Positions 8,974-17,288 of a DNA stretch of 64,000 nt are shown in pieces. The position numbers and the translations under genes are program-made. The notes below the pieces were generated by a model. That model did no database searches and was not told where the DNA came from. It saw only the letters and a list, made by a program, of their open reading frames with translations. How positions within the stretch are numbered: the first letter of the stretch is position 1; each line of letters starts with the position of its first letter. This stretch comes from Polynucleobacter sp. 73C-SIWE. GTDB lineage: Bacteria > Pseudomonadota > Gammaproteobacteria > Burkholderiales > Burkholderiaceae. Location of the stretch: the NCBI RefSeq assembly GCF_018882465.1, contig NZ_JACVOK010000001.1, forward strand, positions 310,001 to 374,000. The letters run 5' to 3'.

Positions 8974-10284
8974 ATGTTGCAGTTGATTAAAAGAATCGTT
9001 TTGAAATCGCAACTATTGATTACAGCATTAAGTGCTGTGTTGATTTGCGCATCAACTCCAGCATTAGCTCAGATGAATATTGAAATTACTGGTGTTGGCC
9101 AATCACTCTATCCAATTGCGGTGATGCGCTTTAAAGATGAACAAAAATTACCTATCAGTATTACTGAAATCATTCGCCAAGATTTAGCACGCAGTGGTTA
9201 CTTCAAGAATACTGAAAATGGCAATGCTGTTGAGAATGATGAAGGTACACCGAATTACAAATCCTGGGCTGCACGCGGAGCAGATGCTTTAGTAGTTGGT
9301 TCTGTTGTGCAATCTGGTGGCTCGCAATTTGAGATTCAATACAAATTATTTGATATCCGTAAGTCTGAAAGCTTAGGTGGCTTAAAACTGAATTCAAGCG
9401 CCGATAATTTACGTGCTGTAGCCCACAAAATTGCTGACGACATAATTCTTAAATTACTGGGTGAACGCGGCGTGTTCTCGACCCGCCTGTCTTATGTCAT
9501 CAAGGATGGGAAGCGCTATCGCTTAGTCATTTCGGATGCGGATGGTCAAAATATTCGAAACGCCATGAATAGTGGCGAGCCAATCATCTCACCATCATGG
9601 TCCCCAGATGGCAAGAAGGTAGCTTATGTCTCTTTTGAAGACCGCAAGCCCGTAATTTATGTTCATGAATTAGCAACTGGCCGTCGCATTGCACTCTCCA
9701 ATCAAAAAGGGAATAACAGCGCACCAGCCTGGTCACCTGATGGTAAAAGACTAGCCATCTCACTTTCGAAAGATGGCAATACGCAAATCTATAGCATTAA
9801 TGCAGATGGCACTGGATTACAGCGCTTAACGCGTAGCTACACCATTGATACTGAGCCTCAGTACTCTGCTGATGGTCGCTATATTTATTTCACCAGTGAT
9901 CGCGGTGGCAATCCACAGATCTATCGTATGAGTGCCGAAGGTGAGCAAGCCGAAGGTGTCAAGAGAGTCACCTTCAAACAAGGTTTTGTAACCTCACCAC
10001 GCATCTCCCCGGATGGAAAGTTCTTGGCTTACATCGCCAACATTGGTGGCGCCTATCGACTCTACATTCTGAATTTAGCGACTGGTGACGCACAAGCCTT
10101 AACTGACGGAACTAGTGATGAATCCCCATCCTTTGCTGCCAACGGTCGCTATGTGCTGTACTCAACTAAAGTCAACAGTAAGCGTGTACTCGCCGCCGTC
10201 TCTGTTGATGGAAATTCCAAACAGGTTCTGAGCATTCCAGGTTCTGATGTCCGTCAGCCTTCCTGGGGTCCGTTTATGGATTAA
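8974..10284 (+). CDS. tolB: Tol-Pal system beta-propeller protein TolB
   Basis: Periplasmic protein that binds Pal and receives force from TolA. The protein has 436 residues. A Sec signal peptide ends near Ala32 (TPALA before QMN). An N-terminal domain (about 35-170) precedes a six-bladed propeller (about 190-430), seen as repeated SPDGK/W-type blades such as PSWSPDGKKVAYVS and PAWSPDGKRLAIS. The start lies three bases after the tolA stop. A 157-base gap separates it from pal, longer than the other spacings in the cluster. Confidence 0.97.
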   Translation: MLQLIKRIVLKSQLLITALSAVLICASTPALAQMNIEITGVGQSLYPIAVMRFKDEQKLPISITEIIRQDLARSGYFKNTENGNAVENDEGTPNYKSWAARGADALVVGSVVQSGGSQFEIQYKLFDIRKSESLGGLKLNSSADNLRAVAHKIADDIILKLLGERGVFSTRLSYVIKDGKRYRLVISDADGQNIRNAMNSGEPIISPSWSPDGKKVAYVSFEDRKPVIYVHELATGRRIALSNQKGNNSAPAWSPDGKRLAISLSKDGNTQIYSINADGTGLQRLTRSYTIDTEPQYSADGRYIYFTSDRGGNPQIYRMSAEGEQAEGVKRVTFKQGFVTSPRISPDGKFLAYIANIGGAYRLYILNLATGDAQALTDGTSDESPSFAANGRYVLYSTKVNSKRVLAAVSVDGNSKQVLSIPGSDVRQPSWGPFMD

Positions 10285-10441
10285 GTGGATTAAGACTTAC
10301 TCGGCCTTGATCCATAAATCCTTTCTGGGATCTCCTTTTTAGGCTAAATCGTTACTTTTCATACTCTTAGAGGCATAATATTGGCTATAGGCTCAGATAT
10401 TTGCTGGGTTATTTAGTTAGCTTGTAAGAAAAGGAAAGATC

Positions 10442-10951
10442 ATGAAAACCTCTTTAGCACGCCGTGCCGCTACATTTACCCTCATTGGGGCAACTGCATT
10501 GTTGCTGGCAGCTTGCTCTAGCGTGAAATTGGATGACGTTAATGGCGCCGGGGGCAGTGGTAGCGGTGGTAGTGGCAACTTTGGCTCACAACCATGGAAT
10601 GACCCAAAGAGCCCCCTCTTCGAGAAAAGCGTTTACTTTGGCTTTGACGAGTACTCCGTCCAGACCAAATATCAAAAAATGTTATCTGCCCACGCAAGTT
10701 ATTTAAAAGCGAACCCAACTCAGAAAATTATTATTCAAGGTAATACTGACGAACGCGGCACTGCTGAATACAACCTGGCACTAGGTCAACGTCGTTCTGA
10801 TGCTGTACGTAAATCATTGAATTTGATGGGCGTATCCGATAACCAAATGGAAGCCGTCAGCTTTGGTAAAGAAAAACCAAAAGCAGAAGGTGATAACGAA
10901 GCAGCTTGGGCAGAGAATCGCCGTGCTGACATCGTTTACATCACAAACTAA
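10442..10951 (+). CDS. pal: Peptidoglycan-associated lipoprotein Pal
   Basis: Outer-membrane lipoprotein that binds peptidoglycan non-covalently and interacts with TolB. The protein has 169 residues. The lipobox LLAAC puts the lipidated Cys at residue 25. A Gly/Ser-rich linker (about 38-50) precedes the OmpA-like domain (about 60-169), whose motif NTDERGTAEYNLALGQRR contacts diaminopimelate. A strong ribosome site (AAAGGAAAG) precedes the ATG. The 157-base upstream gap suggests a separate promoter. AT-rich patches such as CATAAT near 10374 are candidates, but none is convincing. Confidence 0.97.
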   Translation: MKTSLARRAATFTLIGATALLLAACSSVKLDDVNGAGGSGSGGSGNFGSQPWNDPKSPLFEKSVYFGFDEYSVQTKYQKMLSAHASYLKANPTQKIIIQGNTDERGTAEYNLALGQRRSDAVRKSLNLMGVSDNQMEAVSFGKEKPKAEGDNEAAWAENRRADIVYITN

Positions 10952-11683
10952 ATGAAGATCCTTTTCTCTTCTGCAAAACAAACGCTCTCACGAGCGTTTT
11001 GTTTAAGTGCTGCTCTGGTTTGCTTGGGCGCCTCTAACAGCGCCTGGGCACTATTTTCTGATGATGAGGCGCGCAAAGCCATCTTAGATCTACGCAAGAC
11101 ACTTGCCACGACCCAGCTTGAGCTGCAAGGCCAGATTGAAAAGCTCAAAGCAGATAATGCTGAGTTGCGTGGCAAGATTGAAAACCTTGAAAAGCAAAGC
11201 GAAGACATTAACTCTAGTCAGAAAACCTACTATCAAGATTTAGATAATCGTCTCGGTAATTTTGAACCTCGCACCGCCACGATTGAAGGTGTGAGTGGCA
11301 TAGTTCAGCCAAATGAGAAAAAAGCTTATGACGATGCTCTCAAAGCGTTTCAGGCAGGTAGCCTCAAAAAGGCAGATGAAAGTTTTACAGCCTTTATCGC
11401 GAAGTACCCCAAGAGCCCATACACACCCCTCGCACTCTACTGGAGTGGTAATAGTAAATACGCTAACAAAGCTTATGCTGGTGCAATTAGTCAGCTCCAA
11501 AGTCTGATCAAAAATTATCCAGATCACCCACGCGTTCCTGCGGCCATGGTCACCTTAGGTAATGCGCAACTAGAGAGTGGGAATAAAACTGCTGCTAAAA
11601 AAACGTTCAGTGAAGTTGTAGCCAAGTACCCAGATACTGAAGCAGCTAAAGATGCTCAACAACTTCTGACTGCAACCAAGTAA
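10952..11683 (+). CDS. cpoB: Cell division coordinator CpoB (YbgF)
   Basis: Periplasmic TPR protein that couples Tol-Pal to peptidoglycan synthesis at the septum. The protein has 243 residues. A signal peptide ends near Ala33 (NSAWA before LFSDD). It is followed by an N-terminal coiled coil (about 40-90) and a C-terminal TPR region (about 120-240) with YxxAxxxF-type repeats. The start codon abuts the pal stop directly (TAA-ATG). A terminator-like hairpin lies in codons 10-16, inside the signal-peptide region. Confidence 0.94.
   Translation: MKILFSSAKQTLSRAFCLSAALVCLGASNSAWALFSDDEARKAILDLRKTLATTQLELQGQIEKLKADNAELRGKIENLEKQSEDINSSQKTYYQDLDNRLGNFEPRTATIEGVSGIVQPNEKKAYDDALKAFQAGSLKKADESFTAFIAKYPKSPYTPLALYWSGNSKYANKAYAGAISQLQSLIKNYPDHPRVPAAMVTLGNAQLESGNKTAAKKTFSEVVAKYPDTEAAKDAQQLLTATK
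10981..11002 (+). terminator. Terminator-like hairpin within the 5' end of cpoB
   Basis: AACGCTC (10981-10987), loop TCAC and GAGCGTT (10992-10998) form a perfect 7-bp stem followed by TTTGTTT. This has the form of an intrinsic terminator 30 bases after the pal stop. It falls inside the cpoB coding sequence, where it encodes part of the signal peptide. It may attenuate transcription after the abundant Pal message. Coincidence cannot be excluded. Confidence 0.5.
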
Positions 11684-11686
11684 TCA

Positions 11687-12430
11687 ATGTCTAAGTTGTC
11701 GGCAGCATTTCAGAATCTAGCACCACGCAAGCCTGGCGCCCCTGCAGTTATCTTATTTTCGGGTGGCTTAGACTCCACAACCGTTCTCGCTTTAGCTAAA
11801 GACTTAGGCTATTCCCCATATGCACTATCAGTGGGCTATGGTCAACGCCACTCTTCTGAATTAGCAGCTGCAAAACATATTGCAAAACAAATTGGCGTGA
11901 TTCGCCATGAAGTAGTCAATCTTGATCTCACGCGCTTTGGTGGCTCTGCATTAACAGATTCCTCTATTGCAGTGCCAACAACTCCAGGCAAAGATCAAGA
12001 GATTCCGATTACTTATGTGCCGGCACGCAATACGATTCTTTTGTCGCTAGCATTAGGCTGGGCTGAATCATTAGGCGGCTTAGATGTGTTCTACGGTGCC
12101 AATGCAGTGGATTACTCAGGCTATCCCGATTGTCGCCCAGAGTATGTTGCCTCTTTTGAGCACATGGCTAATTTAGCTACTAAAGCCGGTGTAGAGGCTA
12201 TCAATGAGGAGAATCGCTTTCGGGTTCATGCGCCCATCATCAATCTAACTAAAGCACAAATCATTGAACTTGGCAGCACTATGGGTGTGGATTACTCCCA
12301 AACCGTTTCTTGCTATCAAGCGAATGATTTAGGTGAGGCTTGTGGTGAATGCGAATCTTGTCGCCTAAGACAGGCGGGCTTTAAGCAAGCCAATGTGAGT
12401 GATCCAACTCGCTACCGCAAGAACAAATAA
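11687..12430 (+). CDS. queC: 7-cyano-7-deazaguanine synthase
   Basis: ATP-dependent enzyme converting 7-carboxy-7-deazaguanine to preQ0 in queuosine biosynthesis. The protein has 247 residues. The PP-loop SGGLDSTT is at 25-32. The C-terminal zinc site shows Cys residues in a C-x8-10-C-x2-C-x2-C pattern (SCYQ...ACGECESC). It starts three bases after cpoB, so it is probably transcribed with the tol-pal genes. This linkage of queC to tol-pal is seen in other proteobacteria. Confidence 0.96.
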   Translation: MSKLSAAFQNLAPRKPGAPAVILFSGGLDSTTVLALAKDLGYSPYALSVGYGQRHSSELAAAKHIAKQIGVIRHEVVNLDLTRFGGSALTDSSIAVPTTPGKDQEIPITYVPARNTILLSLALGWAESLGGLDVFYGANAVDYSGYPDCRPEYVASFEHMANLATKAGVEAINEENRFRVHAPIINLTKAQIIELGSTMGVDYSQTVSCYQANDLGEACGECESCRLRQAGFKQANVSDPTRYRKNK

Positions 12431-12448
12431 CTCGATTTAATCTAATGA

Positions 12449-13066
12449 TTATTTTGCTTGGGTATCAAGCATGCGCGCCACATAGCGCGCAATGAGATCA
12501 ATCTCAAGATTGACGGCATCAACTTGCTGCAACTGACCTAAGGTGGTGCTCTGCAAAGTATGTGGAATCAGGTTGATATCCACAATGCAAGCATTTGGAC
12601 TGTCTTCTGTTTTATTAACCGTCAACGAAACACCATTCACAACAATCGATCCCTTGTAAGCCAGAAATGGAGCCAAGTCTTTTGGCGCCTCAATACGTAG
12701 CAGCCAAGAGCCATAGGCATCATTAGTAACTTGTGAAAAATGCGCCACTTTACCAACGCCATCTACGTGCCCACTGACCAAGTGACCACCCAGACGATCA
12801 TTTAAACGCATTGCCTTCTCAAGATTTACAGGGCCTACTTTATCTAGGCCAACTGTTTTATTGAGCGACTCACGAGAGATATCTAAAGTAAACGTATTGT
12901 CTTTAAATTGCGTTGCAGTCATGCAAGCACCTTGAATAGCAATGCTGTCACCTAATGCAACATCCTCTAAATAGCCCTCTGGTACCTCAACTACTAATTG
13001 CAAACCATCGCCCTTAGCTTGAGCGCTTGTAATGTGACCAACGGCAGTAATAATTCCAGTAAACAT
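12449..13066 (-). CDS. ribE: Riboflavin synthase, alpha chain
   Basis: Dismutates two molecules of 6,7-dimethyl-8-ribityllumazine to riboflavin. The protein has 205 residues and two homologous lumazine-binding halves. The N-terminus MFTGIITAVG is typical. The second half includes GSIVVNGVSLTVN near 121-133. The gene lies 32 bases downstream of ribD on the same strand and converges with queC. Lumazine synthase (ribH), which makes its substrate, lies 4.2 kb away on the other strand. Confidence 0.96.
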   Translation of the reverse strand: MFTGIITAVGHITSAQAKGDGLQLVVEVPEGYLEDVALGDSIAIQGACMTATQFKDNTFTLDISRESLNKTVGLDKVGPVNLEKAMRLNDRLGGHLVSGHVDGVGKVAHFSQVTNDAYGSWLLRIEAPKDLAPFLAYKGSIVVNGVSLTVNKTEDSPNACIVDINLIPHTLQSTTLGQLQQVDAVNLEIDLIARYVARMLDTQAK

Positions 13067-13098
13067 GGGATGATTTTAGTTCTTAATAAAGTGATAAA

Positions 13099-14214
13099 TC
13101 AGTTTTTAATGAGACGTAGTCTTAAATCAGGGCCAAACAAAGACTGATCAATGACTTTCCAATTCTTGGGTGCATCCAATGTAGGCACGGTCGGTACGTT
13201 TGCCATCCCAATACCGTCACCCATGAAAAAAGGGGCGTAGTAGAGCAATAACTCATCAACACAACCTTCTCGAAGCATCGAGCCGTTGAGCTTGGAGCCA
13301 GCTTCAATGTGAATCTCATTCATTTGCCGCTCTTGGGCTAAATATGAAAAGAGTTTTGGTAAATCCACCTTGCCAGATGCATTAGCCATAGCAATAACTT
13401 CAATGCCGCGCTCTATAAAAGCCTTCGCCCGCTCACGACAACCAGGAGACTCTAACTCAGCACACACAATGAGAACACCCGATTGATCTGCTTGATTAAG
13501 AATCTTTGAATTTGCTGGCGTCTCTAACTTAGAGTCAATAATGATTCTCCAGGGCTGACGCTCAGTGGCGACCTCTCTCACATTTAATGAGGGATCATCC
13601 TCTTTGACGGTGCCAACACCGGTAACAATGGCACAAGCTTGTGCACGCCAGTGATGACCATCCGCCCTTGCTAAAGGACCAGTAATCCACTGACTTTTAC
13701 CATCAGGTAATGCAGTTTTGCCATCGAGGCTAGCTGCGATTTTCAGGCGCACCCAAGGAAGCCCTCTTGTCATCCGCGAAATAAATCCGCGATTCAGCTC
13801 CATGGCCTCTGCCTCCAATAAACCACAATGCACTTCAATGCCAGCCGCTTTTAATCTCTCTAAACCATTACCTGCTACTAAAGGATTAGGGTCGCTCATA
13901 GCCGCAATCACCTTGGCAGGTTTGGCAGTAATTAAGGCATCAACACAAGGCGGTGTTTTACCAGTGTGATTACAAGGCTCAAGCGTCACATAGATGGTTG
14001 AGCCTGCCGGATCCTTGCCTTTGGATTGCGCATCAGCCAATGCTTGGACCTCTGCATGGGCTGCACCTACTTTTTGGGTAAAACCACGCCCGATGATTTC
14101 GCCATCTTTCACGATGACACAACCTACCCGAGGGTTTGGATTGGATAAATAAAGTGCTTTTTGAGCCTCGGCTAAAGCCTCGCCCATAAACTGGTGGTCA
14201 AGTACGCTGTACAT
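13099..14214 (-). CDS. ribD: Bifunctional pyrimidine deaminase/reductase RibD
   Basis: Catalyses the deaminase and reductase steps of riboflavin synthesis. From the chosen ATG the protein has 371 residues. The deaminase domain (about 1-145) has the zinc ligands His53, Cys81 and Cys90 with catalytic Glu55, plus the PNPRVGC motif at 26-32. The reductase domain follows from about 150. In-frame ATGs upstream (14250, 14286) would overlap the pilin gene ahead of it. I chose 14214 because it places the protein start just before the deaminase domain and 16 bases after the upstream stop. Confidence 0.93.
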   Translation of the reverse strand: MYSVLDHQFMGEALAEAQKALYLSNPNPRVGCVIVKDGEIIGRGFTQKVGAAHAEVQALADAQSKGKDPAGSTIYVTLEPCNHTGKTPPCVDALITAKPAKVIAAMSDPNPLVAGNGLERLKAAGIEVHCGLLEAEAMELNRGFISRMTRGLPWVRLKIAASLDGKTALPDGKSQWITGPLARADGHHWRAQACAIVTGVGTVKEDDPSLNVREVATERQPWRIIIDSKLETPANSKILNQADQSGVLIVCAELESPGCRERAKAFIERGIEVIAMANASGKVDLPKLFSYLAQERQMNEIHIEAGSKLNGSMLREGCVDELLLYYAPFFMGDGIGMANVPTVPTLDAPKNWKVIDQSLFGPDLRLRLIKN

Positions 14215-14230
14215 GCGTCTATTAAACCAT

Positions 14231-14830
14231 TCAATGGCAGCGCTTTGCATCTCTAGCAGGGTCACAGATTCTCCAGCGCCCTCCACTGCCTAAAATCAGC
14301 TGGCGCTCAAGATTGGGGGCCCTTTCATGACCCAAGATCAGGCGGTTAGCCACAAAGCCCCCTTGACCTGTTTTAGCAGCGCCAGCCGCATTAAACAAAA
14401 TTCCTCTTTTTTGAGAATGGGGATCTACAAACTGTCGGCCACCACCCTTAAAGAAAATCGGATCTATTGCCCCCTGAGAAAACCAGTATTGAGGTGTGCA
14501 ACTTGATTGAACTTCTTTAGCAATACAACCACTTTGCACAAGCCAACCAGCATCCCAGCCAGCTTCTGTTACTGGCGCTAACAGCACTTGCTCACCCAGA
14601 TGCAAACCTTGCTGTCTCGCAAAATGCGCATGCGTAATAAATCGTCTTGCAACCGAATCGATTTCTCTGGCAGCAATTTGATTTTGCAAAAGCGGCATCG
14701 TGGTCATCGTAATGATAGCGACGATCAAGATCACCACCATCAACTCGAGCAAGCTGCCACCACAGGATTGATGATCATTATTCAAATGACTTTCGCCAAT
14801 TAAAGCGTGTAGCGCTGCCAGACTTTTCAT
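14231..14830 (-). CDS. FimT/GspH-type minor pilin
   Basis: Type IV pilin-like protein of 199 residues. The prepilin segment reads GGSLLELMVVILIVAII. Aligning Glu29 to the conserved +5 position puts cleavage after Gly24 and makes residue +1 a glycine (Gly25) instead of the usual phenylalanine. A hydrophobic helix (27-45) and a Cys-containing globular domain follow, as in FimT/GspH priming pilins. The leader of 24 residues is long. It is last of four tightly linked pilin genes on this strand, and its 5' end overlaps the preceding gene by 53 bases. Confidence 0.75.
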   Translation of the reverse strand: MKSLAALHALIGESHLNNDHQSCGGSLLELMVVILIVAIITMTTMPLLQNQIAAREIDSVARRFITHAHFARQQGLHLGEQVLLAPVTEAGWDAGWLVQSGCIAKEVQSSCTPQYWFSQGAIDPIFFKGGGRQFVDPHSQKRGILFNAAGAAKTGQGGFVANRLILGHERAPNLERQLILGSGGRWRICDPARDAKRCH

Positions 14831-15107
14831 CCAGAATAACAGTTGCTTGTATCGCGGGCTTTTGCTTACTCGTAATTAACCAAATGTTTTTTGAAATTGG
14901 CCGAATAAAGCAAGGAGCCTCACTCAACACCGAAAGTGTACTGAGATTTTTCTCACAATCGAGCACTGCTTTTTCTGCAGCAATAAAATTTTGCTGCGCA
15001 AGTGCAATAGTTTTAAGTTCAATGATTCGCAGTGCCGTCAAGCGCTCTAGATGAACTATTAAAGATGCGCAGAGAAGCAATAAAGAGAGCACCCAAGCCA
15101 AAATCAT
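14778..15107 (-). CDS. PilX-like minor pilin, lacking a leader
   Basis: A 109-residue protein with an N-terminal hydrophobic helix (about 2-18), then an amphipathic stretch with an AQQNFIAAEKAVLDCE motif resembling the helix of PilX-type minor pilins. The start overlaps the stop of the PilW-like gene (ATGA). An in-frame TAG four codons upstream excludes a longer N-terminus. There is therefore no prepilin leader, no glycine before the helix and no Glu at +5 (Trp5 instead). Identification rests on position and helix pattern. It could be a degenerate or simply divergent protein. Confidence 0.55.
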   Translation of the reverse strand: MILAWVLSLLLLCASLIVHLERLTALRIIELKTIALAQQNFIAAEKAVLDCEKNLSTLSVLSEAPCFIRPISKNIWLITSKQKPAIQATVILDEKSGSATRFNWRKSFE

Positions 15108-15730
15108 GGCAAATTCCTAGTGCCAAAAGTACGCGCCAGGTCTAGATTTAATAAGGCCCCATCGGTCATTTGCAGACGCACCTGATAGAGTTTTTGGGTA
15201 GGTGATTTTGCTGAGGAAACAATTTCTTCGATTGCTAAATGGTTCACACCATTCATGAGGGTGCTATTTTGCAGACGGCCTTGCCGATCCAATGATTGGC
15301 AAATTAAGGATCCGCCATTCACTTTTGTGCCTTTAGCAATCCCAGCCTGTCTATCGACGAAAAATCCTTGGTGTACCAAACCAGATTTAGCCCGCTCTTT
15401 CGTGAGCGCATTACCGATGCAATCAAAATCGATTTCATCTGAAATCTCATGCTGAATCATGACCGAATCAGACACTCGAAACCCGGATTTTTTCTGAACC
15501 TGAATCCATTGATTTTTTTGTTTGCGCCGCTGGGTAGAATTGATATTGCGATACCCAGCCATTCTGATTGCGCGCCCAATGAGCTCAAATGCACGCTCAG
15601 CTTCCGAAGTGAGCAATTGTCTTTTTTCATATTCGATTTGTTTGGCTACTAAATCAGCGCTTGTTTTGAGAAGTGGGTTGAGAAGCAGCATGCTGAGAGC
15701 GATGGCGATGAGACACTCGAGAAGATTCAT
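15104..15730 (-). CDS. PilW-like minor pilin without leader peptide
   Basis: A 208-residue protein whose N-terminus MNLLECLIAIALSMLLL is the mature helix of a PilW-type minor pilin. Met1 takes the +1 place and Glu5 the conserved +5 place. Upstream in frame there is a TAA eleven codons before the ATG and no ATG, GTG or TTG between them. A leader therefore cannot be encoded without a frameshift. AAAGG eight bases before the ATG is a good ribosome site. The remainder (about 30-208) has the long globular domain of PilW. It overlaps the PilV-like gene by 77 bases in another frame. Confidence 0.7.
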   Translation of the reverse strand: MNLLECLIAIALSMLLLNPLLKTSADLVAKQIEYEKRQLLTSEAERAFELIGRAIRMAGYRNINSTQRRKQKNQWIQVQKKSGFRVSDSVMIQHEISDEIDFDCIGNALTKERAKSGLVHQGFFVDRQAGIAKGTKVNGGSLICQSLDRQGRLQNSTLMNGVNHLAIEEIVSSAKSPTQKLYQVRLQMTDGALLNLDLARTFGTRNLP

Positions 15731-15995
15731 AATGTTGGCCTTTAGTGTTTGTACTGCTGCTTACCCTGAGCTGCTCACCTACTTCAAAAGCATCAAACTC
15801 CGTTCTGAGTTGCACTCTTTTGCTTTCTGTTTGAGCGGTTCGTAATGCTAGGTTTTGATAAGAACCGACCAATGCCATCCATGAACCCAAAATGAGACTC
15901 ATCGCCACGATAACCTCCAATAAAACAAAGCCCCGTGATGAGTCAATTTGATGGCCTGAAAGGTCTTTATAGGTAACTTGGCATAGCAGGCGCAT
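15654..15995 (-). CDS. PilV-like minor pilin, probably shortened
   Basis: A 113-residue type IV pilin-like protein. It has a canonical prepilin site, SSRG before FVLLEVIVAM (Gly22, Phe23, Glu27 at +5), and a hydrophobic helix to about residue 42. It resembles PilV. The C-terminal 26 residues overlap the start of the PilW-like gene in another frame and are rich in Ser, His, Arg and Gln. They look like out-of-frame translation rather than pilin fold. PilV proteins are usually longer, so a truncation or frameshift is likely. It is first of the four pilin genes and divergent from ribBA. Confidence 0.65.
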   Translation of the reverse strand: MRLLCQVTYKDLSGHQIDSSRGFVLLEVIVAMSLILGSWMALVGSYQNLALRTAQTESKRVQLRTEFDAFEVGEQLRVSSSTNTKGQHYESSRVSHRHRSQHAASQPTSQNKR

Positions 15996-16118
15996 AGAGG
16001 CATTTTCAGGGGGTCTAAGCGCCCTTAAAAGGTATCGTTCAAGCTCTTGCCGTCAGAAAGCCAGCATATTCTTGTAGGACCTCACAGCAATTGCCTGCTA
16101 AGCTTAAAATAGAGGGCT

Positions 16119-17258
16119 ATGCCAAATACCCTCGCCTCCACAGAAGAAATCATTGCCGACCTGCGCGCCGGCAAGATGGTCGTTCTCGTTGACGAAGAAG
16201 ATCGTGAAAATGAGGGTGATCTCGTTCTAGCAGCCGATCACGTAACAGCTGAAGCGGTTAATTTCATGGCCAAGCATGGCCGTGGTCTTATTTGCCTCAC
16301 CTTAACTCGCGAGCGCTGCCAGCAATTAAACCTACCTCTCATGGTGCGCGATAACGGCACCTCAATGGGCACCAATTTCACAGTCTCCATTGAAGCCGCT
16401 ACTGGAGTCACTACTGGCATCTCTGCTGCAGACCGTGCCTTGACTATTAAAACTGCTGTCGCTCCCAATGCTAAGCCCAGTGATTTAGTACAACCCGGTC
16501 ACATCTTTCCTTTGATGGCTCAACCAGGTGGTGTACTCATTCGCTCTGGTCACACAGAAGCCGGTTGTGATCTTGCCGCAATGGCTGGTTGCTCACCAAC
16601 TTCCGTAATTTGCGAAATCATGAAAGATGATGGCAGCATGGCTCGCCTGCCGGATCTACTTGAATTTGCTAAAGAGCATCAACTCAAGATTGGTAGCATC
16701 GCTGATTTGATTAAGTACCGCAGCCAAAACGAAAGTATTGTGGTGCGTGAAGGTGCCCGTGAATTTATTACTCCCTGGGGGAAGTTCGAAGGCATTATCT
16801 ATCGCGATACCCCAAGCTCATGCGTACATATTGCATTAGTACATGGCAAGCCGTCTGAAACTCAAGAAACTCTAGTGCGAGTACATGAACCTGTAACGGT
16901 ATTGGATTTTTTGGACTCGCAAGTTAGCAATCACTCTTGGCCACTGGCACAAGCATTGCAACAAATTGCTGCTGCTCCAGCAGGAGTTGCAGTACTTCTC
17001 AATGCTGCAGGTATCGCAGCACCCAATGATCAAGATTGGTTAGCGCAGTTTCAGAAACTGAATCAACCCAAAGATGCAGTGAAAAAGCCTTTATCACGTA
17101 AAACAGATTTTAGAAGCTATGGCATCGGTGCCCAGATTCTGAAAGACATTGGTGTTGGCAAAATGCGCTTGCTTGCCAATCCAAACCCAGTACCAAGCTT
17201 GTCTGGCTATAAGCTAGAAGTAACAGGCTACCAGCCTTATAAACCGGCTAACCCATAA
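16119..17258 (+). CDS. ribBA: 3,4-dihydroxy-2-butanone-4-phosphate synthase, with degenerate GTP cyclohydrolase II-like domain
   Basis: The N-terminal domain (about 5-205) converts ribulose 5-phosphate to the four-carbon riboflavin precursor. It has the metal/substrate motif [12 protein letters not shown] (25-36) and [10 protein letters not shown] near 147. The C-terminal part (about 210-370) is related to GTP cyclohydrolase II but lacks the three-cysteine zinc motif (CLTGDVFGS.RCDC type), so it should not open GTP. The same architecture is annotated as ribB or ribBA in other betaproteobacteria, and a true RibA must then be encoded elsewhere. No FMN riboswitch signature is visible in the 123 bases upstream. 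Confidence 0.9.
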   Translation: MPNTLASTEEIIADLRAGKMVVLVDEEDRENEGDLVLAADHVTAEAVNFMAKHGRGLICLTLTRERCQQLNLPLMVRDNGTSMGTNFTVSIEAATGVTTGISAADRALTIKTAVAPNAKPSDLVQPGHIFPLMAQPGGVLIRSGHTEAGCDLAAMAGCSPTSVICEIMKDDGSMARLPDLLEFAKEHQLKIGSIADLIKYRSQNESIVVREGAREFITPWGKFEGIIYRDTPSSCVHIALVHGKPSETQETLVRVHEPVTVLDFLDSQVSNHSWPLAQALQQIAAAPAGVAVLLNAAGIAAPNDQDWLAQFQKLNQPKDAVKKPLSRKTDFRSYGIGAQILKDIGVGKMRLLANPNPVPSLSGYKLEVTGYQPYKPANP

Positions 17259-17288
17259 ACTCTTCAGTAACTTATTTAGAAAAATATC

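Noticed and set aside
10278..10295. Short tandem repeat GGATTAAGT/GGATTAAGA at the tolB stop
   Set aside because: Two copies of eight bases around a stop codon are within chance expectation and suggest no function.
15996..16118. FMN riboswitch before ribBA
   Set aside because: The conserved RFN-element blocks could not be found in these 123 bases.
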